37,297 bases of DNA from Nonomuraea maritima (GCF_900100395.1 NZ_FNFB01000044.1:1-37297), one strand, 5' to 3'; numbered from the stretch's first letter, positions 8,196 to 16,327 are shown. Numbers and translations are program-made. The notes: generated from the sequence alone by a model not told the origin.

Positions 8196-9062
8196 TCAGG
8201 CGAGGTGCCGGGCGGCCTGGGTGACGGTCTCGACGGCGTCGAGGGGCCAGGGGCCGGTGGTGAGGACGACGACGTGGTCGATGCCGAGCTCGGTGAACGC
8301 GGCGCAGCGGTCGGCGAACGCGGCGGCGCCCTCACCCGGCTGGATGCGGGTCGCCATGATCTTCTCGATCTCCTCGTACGGACGTCCGATCCGCTCGCAC
8401 AGGTCGCGCAGCACGGCCAGCTTGTGGTGTGCCGTCGCACCGCCGTCGGGGAGGTCGAAGACGTTGCAGGCGTCGGCGTAGCGCGCGACCAGCGGCAGCG
8501 TCCGCTTCTCGCCGGTGCCGCCGATGAGGATCGGCGGGTGCGGGCGGGACAACGGAAGCGGGCCGCCGACCGGGGCGTCCAAGGCGTAGTACGTACCCCG
8601 GTACGGCTCCGCGTCGCCGGCCCACAGCCGTAGCGCGATCTGCAGCGTTTCCTCCAGCCGGTCGAACCGCTCGGGCAGCGGAGGCAGCGGCAGGCCCATC
8701 GCGGCCGCTTCCTCGGCCTGGTATCCGGCGCCGATGCCGAACAGTGCGCGCCCGCCGGAGATCACGTCCAGGGTGGTGACGGCCTTGACCAGCAGCGCCG
8801 GGGGACGGAACGTGACCGCGCTGACCAGCGTGCCCAGACGGATGCGCGAGGTGCGCGCGGCGAGGTAGCCGAGGGTGGTGCAGGCCTCCAGCATCTCGGT
8901 CTCTTCGGGGCGGGCGCCGTACGGGTCGGTCTGGAGCACGTGGTCGGCGACCCAGAGCGCGTCCAGGCCGCCTGTGTCCGCGGCCTCGGCGATCTCGCTC
9001 AGCCTGTCGGCCATGGTGCCGTCACGCCAGGAGAAGTTCGTGACGCTGATGCTCGTCCTCAT
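8196..9062 (-). CDS. LLM-class F420-dependent oxidoreductase
   Basis: This 288-residue protein belongs to the luciferase-like monooxygenase superfamily, TIGR03560-like subgroup. It shows the N-terminal strand MRTSISVTNFSW, the WVADHV block, RIRLGTLVSAVTFRPPALL, the SGGRALFGIGAGYQ motif and PPILIGGTGEKRTL. Members use reduced F420 or FMN to act on varied substrates; the substrate here is unknown. Length fits the family. It lies 28 bp behind a TetR-family gene on the same strand, so the regulator probably controls this oxidoreductase. Confidence 0.85.
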   Translation of the reverse strand: MRTSISVTNFSWRDGTMADRLSEIAEAADTGGLDALWVADHVLQTDPYGARPEETEMLEACTTLGYLAARTSRIRLGTLVSAVTFRPPALLVKAVTTLDVISGGRALFGIGAGYQAEEAAAMGLPLPPLPERFDRLEETLQIALRLWAGDAEPYRGTYYALDAPVGGPLPLSRPHPPILIGGTGEKRTLPLVARYADACNVFDLPDGGATAHHKLAVLRDLCERIGRPYEEIEKIMATRIQPGEGAAAFADRCAAFTELGIDHVVVLTTGPWPLDAVETVTQAARHLA

Positions 9063-9090
9063 TCCAGCGTTCCTCTCCGATCGGGGGCGT

Positions 9091-9720
9091 TCATGCGTCC
9101 AGACCCCGCCTGAGCAGGGCGTATCCGCTTCTGGTACGGGCGGCGACGCGGTGGGCGAGCGCCTGCCCGCTCGTACCGGCGAGAACCTGTTCCCGGGTGT
9201 AGGCGACGAGCGTCTTGTGGACGCCGAGGATCAGGTGAGCCGCCGTCGCCGCGTCCTCGCCAAGCGTGGTGGTACGCGCGATCACCTCGGCGAGCGCGAT
9301 CGCGGCGTGGTCGTAGGAGGCCCGCTCGCGGGCGAGCAGGGCAGGGCTCTCGGCGATCATGCGGTTGATCGCCGCCAGCCGCTCCTCTCGTTCGGACGAC
9401 AGCGACGTCGGCTCCTGGTCCAGCAGGAACGCCTCGGTGGCGGCCACGATCCCCTGACCGTCCTGGCGGTGCTCGATCGCGTCGATCAGGCGAATCCAGA
9501 ACTGGTCGAGCCGGTTGAAGACGAGGTCTTCCTTGGTACGGAAGTAGTTGAACACGGTCGCCTCGGACACCTCTGCCGCGCGCGCGACCTCGGCGATCGT
9601 GACCTCGTCGAAGCCGCGGGCCAGGAACAGCACCAGCGCCGCGTCGGCGATCGCGGCGCGGGTGCGCTGCTTCTTCAGCTCGCGAAGCCCGATCGAGGGC
9701 TGGGCGGCCGGGGCGCTCAC
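9091..9720 (-). CDS. TetR-family transcriptional regulator
   Basis: This 209-residue regulator has an N-terminal HTH: RTRAAIADAALVLFLARGFD, then VTIAEVARAAEVSEATVFNY. The ligand-binding C-terminus is divergent, as usual for TetR proteins. I chose GTG 9720, which overlaps a TGA in the -1 frame (GTGA) that ends the tail of an NTF2-like coding remnant. That overlap is the normal mark of translational coupling to an upstream gene that has since been lost. The LLM oxidoreductase immediately downstream is the likely target. Confidence 0.82.
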   Translation of the reverse strand: MSAPAAQPSIGLRELKKQRTRAAIADAALVLFLARGFDEVTIAEVARAAEVSEATVFNYFRTKEDLVFNRLDQFWIRLIDAIEHRQDGQGIVAATEAFLLDQEPTSLSSEREERLAAINRMIAESPALLARERASYDHAAIALAEVIARTTTLGEDAATAAHLILGVHKTLVAYTREQVLAGTSGQALAHRVAARTRSGYALLRRGLDA

Positions 9721-9830
9721 GCGGAGGCCAGCGGGCTGAACTGGATGCCGGCCAGCCGCCAGCGTCCGTCGGATCGCACCCAGGTCTGGCTGACGCGGAC
9801 GCTCAGGCGGACCTCCTGCCATCGACACCC
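9717..9830 (-). pseudogene. C-terminal remnant of an NTF2/SnoaL-like protein
   Basis: In the minus-strand frame ending at TGA 9717-9719 the sequence reads WQEVRLSVRVSQTWV, then a short SDGRWRLAGIQFSPLA tail. The 'SQTWVR.DGRWRLAGIQFSPLA' pattern is characteristic of the C-terminal strands of NTF2-like (SnoaL/DUF4440) proteins. Nothing recognisable remains further upstream, where the sequence runs into the 3' end of the response-regulator gene at 9870. The family assignment rests on these few residues. Confidence 0.5.
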
Positions 9831-9869
9831 CGGCGCCCGTGCGGACTTCGTCGCCCGACGACGCCGTCC

Positions 9870-10505
9870 TTACCGGAGCAGGTTGTCGCGTGCGTACGCG
9901 GCGGCTTCCGTACGGTTCCTGACGCCGATCTTGGCGAAGGCGTTGTTCATGTGCGTCTTGACGGTCGTCGCCGCGATGAACAGAGCCGAGCCGATCTCCG
10001 CGTTGCTCAGGCCTCCGGCGACGAGCCGCAGTACCTCGACCTCCCGTACCGTCAGCCCGTCGGGACAGACCGAGACCGGCGGCGGCGCCGCACGGGACAG
10101 CGCGTCGACCAGCCGGCGGGACACCGCGGCCGAGAATGTCGACTGCCCCGCCGCGGCGGAGCGGAGGGCGGCGGCGATCTCGGTCCTGCCGGCGTCCTTG
10201 GTGAGATAGCCGCAGGCCCCGGCCAGCAGGGCGGAGTCCACCGACCGGTCGTCGTCGTAGGTCGTCAGCACCACGACGGCCACCGAAGGGTGTTCGCGAG
10301 TGATTCGCCGGGTGGCCTCGACGCCGTCCAGCACGGGCATGCGCAGGTCCATGAGCACGACGTCGGGACCCAGCTCGGCCACCAGGCCCAGGGCCTCCTC
10401 GCCGTTCCCGGCGTCGCCCACCACCTCCACGTCGTCGACCAGGTCCAGCAGCGCCACCAGTCCCTCGCGCATGAGTTGCTGGTCGTCCACCACCAACACC
10501 CTCAT
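9870..10505 (-). CDS. NarL-family response regulator
   Basis: This 211-residue protein has a receiver domain with Asp7/Asp8, phosphoacceptor Asp53 in VLMDLRMP and Lys in YLTKDAG. A LuxR-type HTH follows from about 149 (LTVREVEVLRLVAGGLSN). The start ATG 10505 overlaps the stop of the kinase gene as ATGA, so expression is tightly coupled. It acts as the DNA-binding output of the three-gene operon. The targets are unknown, and the downstream gene remnant suggests a rearrangement behind it. Confidence 0.9.
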   Translation of the reverse strand: MRVLVVDDQQLMREGLVALLDLVDDVEVVGDAGNGEEALGLVAELGPDVVLMDLRMPVLDGVEATRRITREHPSVAVVVLTTYDDDRSVDSALLAGACGYLTKDAGRTEIAAALRSAAAGQSTFSAAVSRRLVDALSRAAPPPVSVCPDGLTVREVEVLRLVAGGLSNAEIGSALFIAATTVKTHMNNAFAKIGVRNRTEAAAYARDNLLR

Positions 10506-11626
10506 TCCGGCACCTCCGCCCGTACCTCCCACAGGTCGCCCACCTGTCCGGCGAGCAGGGTCCCGCCCGCGAGCGCCAGCCGCTCCCGCATGCCCTGCAG
10601 GCCGTGCCCGGACGGCGGCGTCACGCGAGAGTCCGGCCCCGAAGGTACGGCCGGACACGGGTTGCGCACCACCAGCCGCACGGCGCCGTCGCCGTAGCCG
10701 AGCCCGACCGAGACCGGCTCGCCCGGCGCATGCCTGGCGGCGTTGGTCAGCGCTTCACGTGCCGTACGCAGCAGGCAGACCTCCGCCGCGGGGGTGATCG
10801 GCCGCCGCGTGCCGGTCGCGCGCAGCTCGGCGGGAACGTCATGGTCCCTGCGGTGCTCGGCGACCAGCAGACTGAGCGCGTCCGGCAGCGGCGGCACGTC
10901 CTCGCGTAAGGCCGCCACCGCCGAGCGCGCCTCCACCAGCCCTTCCCTGGCCAGAGCCCGCGACCTGCGGATGCGCGCCACGGCGCCCTCGACGTCGCCG
11001 CGCTCGGTGAGCATGGCCTCGGCGACCTCCAGCTGTACTCCGAGGGCGCCGAGTGAGTGCGCGAGCACGTCGTGGAGCTCCCTGGCGATGCGCGCCCGCT
11101 CATCGAGCGCCATCGCCCTGGCCCGGTCCTGCTGCGCGCGGCGGTACTGGCGCCGGTGCAACGCGAAGAGCACGGTGCACAGCACGACCGCCCCGTGGAT
11201 CACGATCGCCGAGCGCGGCTGGTCCCACCCGAGCATGCTGCCGGCCATGAGTCCGACGTCGAGTGCGGTGACCGCGACGATCGCCCCCAAGCTCGGGACC
11301 ACGTGCACCGCGAACTGCAGCAGCAGCGCGAACACGAACACCGTGGTCGCCGCCTCGGCCGAACCCGACACCGACGCGGCGATCGCCGAACCCGCTCCGA
11401 GCAGGGCCACGGCCACGCGCGGGAAGCGGCCGTCCAGCAGGACGAAGGCCAGCCAGCACGCCATCGATCCGCCGAGCGCCGACCACACCAGCGCGGGCGC
11501 GCGATCGGGCGAGGCGACCGCCAGCGACCAGGCGAGCACCAGGCTCATCAGCAGCCTGACCAGGCGGCCGGTCTCCGGGTCGTCGGCCGCCAGCAGCCGT
11601 ACGACGCGTCCCCATACCTCCCGCAT
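10502..11626 (-). CDS. Sensor histidine kinase (HisKA_3)
   Basis: This encodes 374 residues with roughly six membrane segments in residues 25-155, then the dimerisation domain with H-box ARELHDVLAHSLG (His about 185), N-box REALTNAARHA and G-box GHGLQGMRERL. It is a typical NarL-system kinase with no separate sensor domain, so the signal is probably sensed in the membrane. It sits between a short membrane peptide gene, whose stop is 3 bp upstream, and its cognate regulator, with which it shares ATGA. Confidence 0.9.
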   Translation of the reverse strand: MREVWGRVVRLLAADDPETGRLVRLLMSLVLAWSLAVASPDRAPALVWSALGGSMACWLAFVLLDGRFPRVAVALLGAGSAIAASVSGSAEAATTVFVFALLLQFAVHVVPSLGAIVAVTALDVGLMAGSMLGWDQPRSAIVIHGAVVLCTVLFALHRRQYRRAQQDRARAMALDERARIARELHDVLAHSLGALGVQLEVAEAMLTERGDVEGAVARIRRSRALAREGLVEARSAVAALREDVPPLPDALSLLVAEHRRDHDVPAELRATGTRRPITPAAEVCLLRTAREALTNAARHAPGEPVSVGLGYGDGAVRLVVRNPCPAVPSGPDSRVTPPSGHGLQGMRERLALAGGTLLAGQVGDLWEVRAEVPE

Positions 11627-11629
11627 GAC

Positions 11630-11824
11630 CTACCGAGAGTCCCTCAAGGTCAGGATCATGTCCACCAAGACAAGCCGGAACGCCACGAAGCCGACGATCA
11701 CCACAAGGGCCACCACCACGATCGCGAGAAGCAGCTTGCCGTTCATCTTTCCCCCGTTGGCGTCCAGGAACCGATGCAGCAGGTCGAGCCAGAGCCGGCC
11801 CGGCCGTTCAGAGCGCTTGTCCAT
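11630..11824 (-). CDS. Small single-pass membrane protein leading a kinase-regulator operon
   Basis: ATG 11824 gives 64 residues; an internal ATG 11746 with GGGGGAAAG directly before it would give 38. Both versions contain one strong membrane helix (KLLLAIVVVALVVIVGFVAF) followed by a short charged tail. The stop lies 3 bp before the kinase start, so it belongs to the same operon. The family is not recognised. Small membrane proteins encoded next to histidine kinases often modulate them, so an accessory role is plausible but inferred. The shorter form has the better ribosome-binding site. Confidence 0.6.
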   Translation of the reverse strand: MDKRSERPGRLWLDLLHRFLDANGGKMNGKLLLAIVVVALVVIVGFVAFRLVLVDMILTLRDSR

Positions 11825-12038
11825 GCCCCCGGACGGTACGGACGGCGCCGGGTGGAGCGGCACCCCCGAAAGATGGACGGCTGGGTGGAGAACGGTCAGC
11901 GCCGATCGCCGGCGGCTGAGACGGCCGGTGACCTGACACCCCGCCTCGAGCAGACAGCCGTGAGCACACATCCCGATGTTGTTTCGGCCGTCCTCCCGTC
12001 CGCCATGAAGCGCAGCGCCAGTCGTGATGATCGTCAGG

Positions 12039-12134
12039 TTACGGGGGCGTGCGGGTTTCTGGCTGGGTGCTGAGGACGGTGAGTGTGTCCTGGACGGTGA
12101 TGGCGATGACCTCGTCATCGTGAACGCTGATCAT
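12039..12134 (-). other. Possible decayed coding fragment behind the MFS gene
   Basis: A 31-codon frame reads MISVHDDEVIAITVQDTLTV and ends at TAA 12039. It is in frame with the stop of the upstream MFS gene. The alternating beta-strand pattern faintly resembles the C-terminal domain of IS481-type transposases, but this is too short to prove. Nothing else is evident between 11825 and 12167. Confidence 0.2.
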
Positions 12135-12167
12135 GCGGGTACGCCGCAGGGCCGTGGTCCGGCCCGC

Positions 12168-13397
12168 TCATCGCTTCTCGGCCGTCGGTGACGTGGGGGT
12201 GTCGCGGATCCGCCATACCGCGGGTACCAGCAGGGTAACGGCGGTGATGAGAACTGCTGTCGCAGCGCCGGCGATCAGGACGGGACGGGTGCCGAAGAAG
12301 GCGGCGGCGGGTCCGGCCAGCCCCATGCCGAGGGGTGCGGCCACAAGGGCACCCAGCATGCTGACGGAGGTCGCCCGGGCGACGAATTCCTCGGGCAGGT
12401 GTCGCTGAACGGCCGTGGTCTGGATGACGTTGTAGAGCACCAGCTCTGCGCCGGCGGCGATGCCTGCGATGGTCAATTGCCAGACGGAGGCGGGCAGGGC
12501 CAGCAGGGCAGGCAGCGGTGCGATCAGCAGGAACACCAACAGCGCGGCCACCATGGGGCGGGCAGGCCGCCAGTGAGCGCTGATGACGCCTGCGGCCAGC
12601 CCGCCGGCGGCGTAGGCGATGCCGATCGCCGACCACGCCGGTGCTCCGCCAAGGTGCTGGTCGGCGACATACGGGCCGAGTACCAGGATGGGGGAGATCA
12701 CGAGCGCGTTGCCGACGGCGATGTGGACGATCCACACCCACAGCCATGTGCGCCGGCCCACCTGCGAGAGCCCGTCACCGATGCTCGCCAGCAGCCCGCC
12801 GGTGGAGCCCGGCCTCTCGGCAGCGACCGCTCGCGGGAGCCGGTGGAGGAAGGCGGCACTCACCAGGAAGGTCAGCGCGTCCACCAGGATCGCCCACCCC
12901 GGCCCCACCAGGGCTACCAGGGCTCCGGCGGCACCGAGCGCCAGGATCGACGCCGTGCTCCGAGAGATCGAGATCAGAGAGTTGGCTGCCTGCAGGCTTT
13001 CCCTGCCGACCAGCGACGTGACGAGCCCCACGGCCGCCGGGTTGAAGAAAGCCGATCCGACACCGGCGAGCAGTTGCAGGACCACCAGCATCCACAACTG
13101 TGCGGTGCCGGTCAGGAGCAGGACCGCAGTCGTGCCGTGAGCCCCGAATCGAACCAGGTCGGTGACCAGCATGATCGTACGGCGGGAGAAACGGTCGCCC
13201 GCCGCGCCGCCCAGCAAGGTCAACAGGACGATCGGTAACCGGGTGCTCAGCACCACGATTCCCAGGTCGATCGGAGATCCGGTGAGATGCAGTACGGCGA
13301 AGGCGATGGCGAGAGGCGTCAGGGAATCGCCGAACGAAGAAGCGGTCTGCCCCAGGTAGTAGCGCCGAAAGTCCCGTGCGGCCAGAGGCGAGAACAT
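12168..13397 (-). CDS. MFS transporter (drug-efflux-like, MFS_3 type)
   Basis: From ATG 13397 this encodes 409 residues with twelve hydrophobic segments. Residues FSPLAARDFRRYYLGQTAS at the start, the loop 2-3 signature GGAAGDRFSRRTIML and the ERPGSTGGLLASIGDGL inter-half loop are typical of the MFS_3 exporters common in actinomycetes. A substrate cannot be inferred. The frame is open upstream to 13526, but the added residues are Arg/Asp-rich and unlike this family. No regulator gene is adjacent. Confidence 0.85.
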   Translation of the reverse strand: MFSPLAARDFRRYYLGQTASSFGDSLTPLAIAFAVLHLTGSPIDLGIVVLSTRLPIVLLTLLGGAAGDRFSRRTIMLVTDLVRFGAHGTTAVLLLTGTAQLWMLVVLQLLAGVGSAFFNPAAVGLVTSLVGRESLQAANSLISISRSTASILALGAAGALVALVGPGWAILVDALTFLVSAAFLHRLPRAVAAERPGSTGGLLASIGDGLSQVGRRTWLWVWIVHIAVGNALVISPILVLGPYVADQHLGGAPAWSAIGIAYAAGGLAAGVISAHWRPARPMVAALLVFLLIAPLPALLALPASVWQLTIAGIAAGAELVLYNVIQTTAVQRHLPEEFVARATSVSMLGALVAAPLGMGLAGPAAAFFGTRPVLIAGAATAVLITAVTLLVPAVWRIRDTPTSPTAEKR

Positions 13398-13640
13398 GGA
13401 TGCGATCCGGCCTCGTGGTCCTTGGCGGTTCCTGGCATCCGCGTTCGCCACGGCATGGGCGGTCGCATCAGCACCCGTGTCGTCATCAGAACGAGTACGG
13501 CCGGACCCTCGCACCAGACGCCTCACTTCCAGTGATCGATCACGACAGGCGCTCGACCGTTGTCTCCAGCACCGAAGCCGCCACCCTCCCAGAACCGACC
13601 GACAATTTGGCCGGCGTCCCGCGCCCGGCCCTTCGCTCGC

Positions 13641-13686
13641 GTCTCCCTGGCACGATCGGCCAGGTCACCGCCCGGGCCAGGGAGAC
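13641..13686. terminator. 11-bp-stem hairpin after lipoprotein gene
   Basis: GTCTCCCTGGC (13641-13651) and GCCAGGGAGAC (13676-13686) are perfect inverted copies separated by 24 bases that are themselves GC-rich. It lies directly behind the lipoprotein stop on the minus strand. The rest of 13398-13700 holds no convincing gene. Confidence 0.5.
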
Positions 13687-13700
13687 GGGGGCCGGAAGTC

Positions 13701-14228
13701 TCAGCAGTACTCTCCGGTCGCCTGCTCGCGGAACTCATCGTCGGTGACCGCGTCCCCGAAATGATCCACCTCGCCGCTGGAGGCGAAGCGCTCCGGCACG
13801 TCGGCCAGCAGGAATCCGCGCCCGACCTCGATGCCACTGGACAGCCTCACGCTGACGCTGATGTTCGACGGCAGCGGCTCGCGCAACGGCGTCTCCTGCT
13901 CCGCGAACCCGTCCTCGTCCCCGACCACGATCACCCCGTGCCGTATTTCCGGGCGTGTGGGCCGCGACGCCCGCCACACCAGCCGTTCGGTCTGATGCTC
14001 CACCACCTCGATCGCCGAGACGGTCTCCCCGCCGCACAGCGGGACCACGAAGCGGAACCGTCCGTCGGCCGCCCGGCCCATCGCGACGGGCCGCGGCAGG
14101 GGGTCGCCCAGGGTCGGAATGCAACCCGTCAGCAGCACCAGGCTCAGCGAAACGCCGACGGCTCTTCCGGCCCGCCGGTCAGCGGTCGTAGGTAAAGCCC
14201 TTTTTCTGCGCCTGCCACTCATGGACAT
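13701..14228 (-). CDS. Putative lipoprotein
   Basis: This encodes 175 residues with an Arg-rich n-region, a hydrophobic run and the lipobox LLTGC, so export and lipid anchoring are likely. The mature domain contains PLCGGETVSAIEVV and ends in Cys. No family is recognised. A second ATG two codons downstream is an equally possible start. It stands alone, bracketed by a strong hairpin downstream and a non-coding stretch upstream. Confidence 0.62.
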   Translation of the reverse strand: MSMSGRRRKRALPTTADRRAGRAVGVSLSLVLLTGCIPTLGDPLPRPVAMGRAADGRFRFVVPLCGGETVSAIEVVEHQTERLVWRASRPTRPEIRHGVIVVGDEDGFAEQETPLREPLPSNISVSVRLSSGIEVGRGFLLADVPERFASSGEVDHFGDAVTDDEFREQATGEYC

Positions 14229-14269
14229 GCATCCCCATCCTGACTGAGGTGGTAGACGAGGAAGGTGGG

Positions 14270-14371
14270 TCAGACAGTGGCCCTCTGGTCATACCACTGG
14301 TACTGGTTCCAGCGCTCGGCCTCATGGTCCAGGAACGCACGCAAATGCTCGCTCAGCACCACGGAGCCCAC
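14270..14371 (-). other. Possible small ORF or gene remnant
   Basis: GTG 14371 opens a 33-codon frame with natural-looking composition (SEHLRAFLDHEAERWNQYQW) that ends at TGA 14270. It lies 34 bp behind the TetR gene on the same strand. There is no clear ribosome-binding site and no recognised family, so it may be the tail of a lost gene. Confidence 0.25.
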
Positions 14372-14405
14372 CGTCAGCTCACACGCCGCTCCCCGCCGAG
14401 GACGC

Positions 14406-14999
14406 TCAGGCCGGGCGTGCGGCCTTGAGGAAGAGGTCCACGAGGGCGTCGGCGTACTCGGGGGTCAGGGGGCCCGAACGGTGGAGCCAGCGTTGGAAGA
14501 GGGGGGCGTACAGAAGCTCGAGTGCCAGGCCGAGGTCGAGGTCGGCGGCGAGCTGGCCGGCCCGCTGCGCGCTGCGCAGCCGGGCCTTCTTGGCCTCGTC
14601 CACCGGTGTGGCCAGCCGTTCGCGGTACTGGGCCGCGAGGTCGGGGTCGTTGATGATCTCCGTGTTGAGCGCCCTGATCGGCCCCTCGAACGCCGGGTCG
14701 GCGAACTCCGCCACCGTCGCGCGCATCACGAGCTTGAGGTCGGCCTCGATGTCGCCGGTGTCGGGCAGCGCCATGCCGCCCTCCTCCGCCTCGCTCAACG
14801 CGAGGAACGCGTCGAAGATCACTGCTCCCTTGGAACGCCACCAGCGGTAGATCGTCTGCTTGCCCACCCCGGCCCGGGCGGCGATGGCCTCGATCGAGAC
14901 CTTGCCGTATCCCACCTCGGAGACCAGCTCGCGGGCGGCGTCGAGGATCGCCTGGCGGGAGCGCTCACTGCGGCGGGACGGGTCGGGGTGCTTGGGCAT
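14406..14999 (-). CDS. TetR-family regulator divergent to an SDR
   Basis: This 197-residue repressor has an HTH spanning about residues 12-60 (RQAILDAARELVSEVGYGKV, then AIAARAGVGKQTIYRWWRSK). The TetR_C11-like C-terminus ends LVDLFLKAARPA. ATG 14999 gives the usual short lead before the HTH; an ATG seven codons upstream is less likely. It is transcribed divergently from the SDR gene at 15127, and two inverted repeats lie between them, so it most likely represses both. Confidence 0.87.
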   Translation of the reverse strand: MPKHPDPSRRSERSRQAILDAARELVSEVGYGKVSIEAIAARAGVGKQTIYRWWRSKGAVIFDAFLALSEAEEGGMALPDTGDIEADLKLVMRATVAEFADPAFEGPIRALNTEIINDPDLAAQYRERLATPVDEAKKARLRSAQRAGQLAADLDLGLALELLYAPLFQRWLHRSGPLTPEYADALVDLFLKAARPA

Positions 15000-15028
15000 G
15001 CGAGGCAGCATAGCAGCCAAACGAGACG

Positions 15029-15041
15029 AGACGATCCGTCT
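15029..15041. promoter_or_regulatory. TetR operator candidate 1, beside a -35 element
   Basis: AGACG-ATC-CGTCT is a perfect 13-bp inverted repeat. Its last base is the first T of a TTGACA -35 element (15041-15046) that points toward the SDR gene. Binding here would block that promoter. Confidence 0.6.
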
Positions 15042-15082
15042 TGACAGCGGCGCGCGTCAGGCCTCACAGTAGGGGCACAGCG

Positions 15083-15100
15083 AGACGAGCCGTATCGTCT
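15083..15100. promoter_or_regulatory. TetR operator candidate 2
   Basis: AGACGA-N6-TCGTCT is a perfect inverted repeat 26 bp before the SDR start. It shares the GAGACGA and CGTCTTG flanks with the repeat at 15029, so the same dimeric repressor probably binds both. Confidence 0.6.
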
Positions 15101-15126
15101 TGCATCTACTGATCAAGGAGAGTGTT

Positions 15127-15942
15127 GTGACCCGAGTGTGGTTCATCACCGGTGCGTCGCGCGGCCTCGGACGGGCCTTCACCGAGGCCGCGCTCGCCGC
15201 CGGGGACCGCGTCGTCGCCGCCGCACGGAACGTGGAGCCGCTGGCGGAGCTGGCCCGGCAATATCCCGACGCCCTCGTACGCCTGCCGCTCGACGTGTCC
15301 GACCGCGCCTCCGTGTTCGATGGCGTGGAGCGGGCCGTGGCCGCCTTCGGCCGGCTCGACATCGTGCTCAACAACGCGGGCGGGCTGCTGCTCGGCATGG
15401 TGGAGGAGGCCACGGAGGAGCAGCTCAGAGCCCATCTGGACGTCAACTTCTTCGGCGCCGTCTGGGTCACCCAGGCCGTCGTGCCACACCTGCGCGCCCA
15501 GGGCTCCGGCCACATCCTCCAGGTCACGTCGATGGGCGCGAGCAGCGGCTTCGCCGCGACCGGCATGTACGCGGCCGGCAAGGCGGCGCTCAACGCGGTG
15601 AGCGAGGCGCTGGCCATGGAGGTGGAGCCGTTCGGCATCAAGGTCACCATCCTGCAGATGGGCGGCTACGACACCGGACTGTTCACGGTGGGCACCACCA
15701 TGACCGAGCCCGATCCCGGGTACGCGGAGCTGCGTGCCAAGCTCGCCGAGATGTGGGGCGACGACGCCGGCCCCGATCCGAGCACCGCGGTGCCCGCCGT
15801 CATGGAGCTGGTCGGCCTGGAGGAGCCGCCGGCGCGGCTCATCGTCGGCGGCGTCTCGTACGACATGGTGCTGCAAATGGAACAGGCCCGCATCGAGCAA
15901 TACCAGGCATGGGAACGGCTCAGCCGGCTGGCGCCCGGATGA
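15127..15942 (+). CDS. Short-chain dehydrogenase/reductase
   Basis: This 271-residue classical SDR has the cofactor motif TGASRGLG near the N-terminus, NNAGG in the middle and the catalytic Tyr-x-x-x-Lys in MYAAGKAALN, with a Ser in VTSMGASS before it. Arg after the glycine motif and 'AAARN' suggest NADP(H) preference. The substrate is unknown. GTG 15127 follows AAGGAGAG at good spacing. The divergent TetR gene and its operators imply induction by a small molecule, perhaps the SDR's substrate. Two hairpins follow the gene. Confidence 0.87.
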   Translation: MTRVWFITGASRGLGRAFTEAALAAGDRVVAAARNVEPLAELARQYPDALVRLPLDVSDRASVFDGVERAVAAFGRLDIVLNNAGGLLLGMVEEATEEQLRAHLDVNFFGAVWVTQAVVPHLRAQGSGHILQVTSMGASSGFAATGMYAAGKAALNAVSEALAMEVEPFGIKVTILQMGGYDTGLFTVGTTMTEPDPGYAELRAKLAEMWGDDAGPDPSTAVPAVMELVGLEEPPARLIVGGVSYDMVLQMEQARIEQYQAWERLSRLAPG

Positions 15943-15982
15943 AACTATTCCGCGCGCTCGTACGTCCGAAAAAATAAGTGGC

Positions 15983-16040
15983 ACGGCCGCCGAGCCGGCC
16001 GTTAATGTCAATCACAACCGGGGCGGCCCTCAACCGCCCC
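15983..16040 (+). terminator. Tandem hairpins behind the SDR gene
   Basis: ACGGCCG/CGGCCGT (15983-16002) is followed by GGGGCGG/CCGCCCC (16020-16040). Both stems are perfect, and they lie 40-100 bp after the SDR stop. Confidence 0.5.
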
Positions 16041-16070
16041 TCCGCGATCAGCAACAAGGAAAGGCCAGCC

Positions 16071-16166
16071 ATGCTTCTCGCAGCCGCCGCACTCGGGCAG
16101 GAACGGTGCCGCTATCGCCGACCTGCCGCGCTGGGCTGCGCCCTGCTGCGGAGGGCTTCCGGATAA
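16071..16166 (+). CDS. Possible 31-residue small protein
   Basis: ATG 16071 follows AAGGAAAGG at a workable distance and the frame ends at TAA 16166. The product is short and basic with two cysteines and an Ala-rich start (MLLAAAALGQERCRYRR). It lies between two terminators just ahead of the tRNA array. It may be chance; no family is recognised. Confidence 0.25.
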   Translation: MLLAAAALGQERCRYRRPAALGCALLRRASG

Positions 16167-16189
16167 ACCTCGAGAAGGAGCATTTCCGG

Positions 16190-16226
16190 AGGCCGCCAGG
16201 TGACCACCAGGCGGCCTTTCCTTTTG
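16190..16226 (+). terminator. Rho-independent terminator before tRNA array
   Basis: AGGCCGCC (16190-16197) pairs with GGCGGCCT (16210-16217) and is followed by TTCCTTTT, a classic stem plus T-rich tail. It ends transcription 31 bp before the first tRNA gene. A TTGACA at 16231-16236 lies just after it and may belong to the array's promoter, although no clean -10 follows. Confidence 0.75.
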
Positions 16227-16256
16227 CTGATTGACAATTTCACAGCGGAACACCAT

Positions 16257-16327
16257 GGGCTGATGGTGAAAAGGCATCACACCTGCCTTGCAAGCAGGAG
16301 TTCGGGTTTCGAGATCCCGTCGGTCCA
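16257..16327 (+). tRNA. tRNA-Ala(TGC), irregular T arm
   Basis: The acceptor stem GGGCTGA/TCGGTCC pairs fully and includes the G3:U70 wobble that marks tRNA-Ala for alanyl-tRNA synthetase. The anticodon loop CTTGCAA sits in a perfect 5-bp stem, giving anticodon TGC. The discriminator is A and no CCA is encoded. The T arm is odd: the normally invariant 53-61 G:C pair is T opposite T, leaving four pairs. It is the first gene of the seven-gene array. Confidence 0.8.

Noticed and set aside
15939..15977. 12-codon ORF overlapping the SDR stop as ATGA (MKLFRALVRPKK)
   Set aside because: Too short to support without conservation data; it lies just before a terminator.
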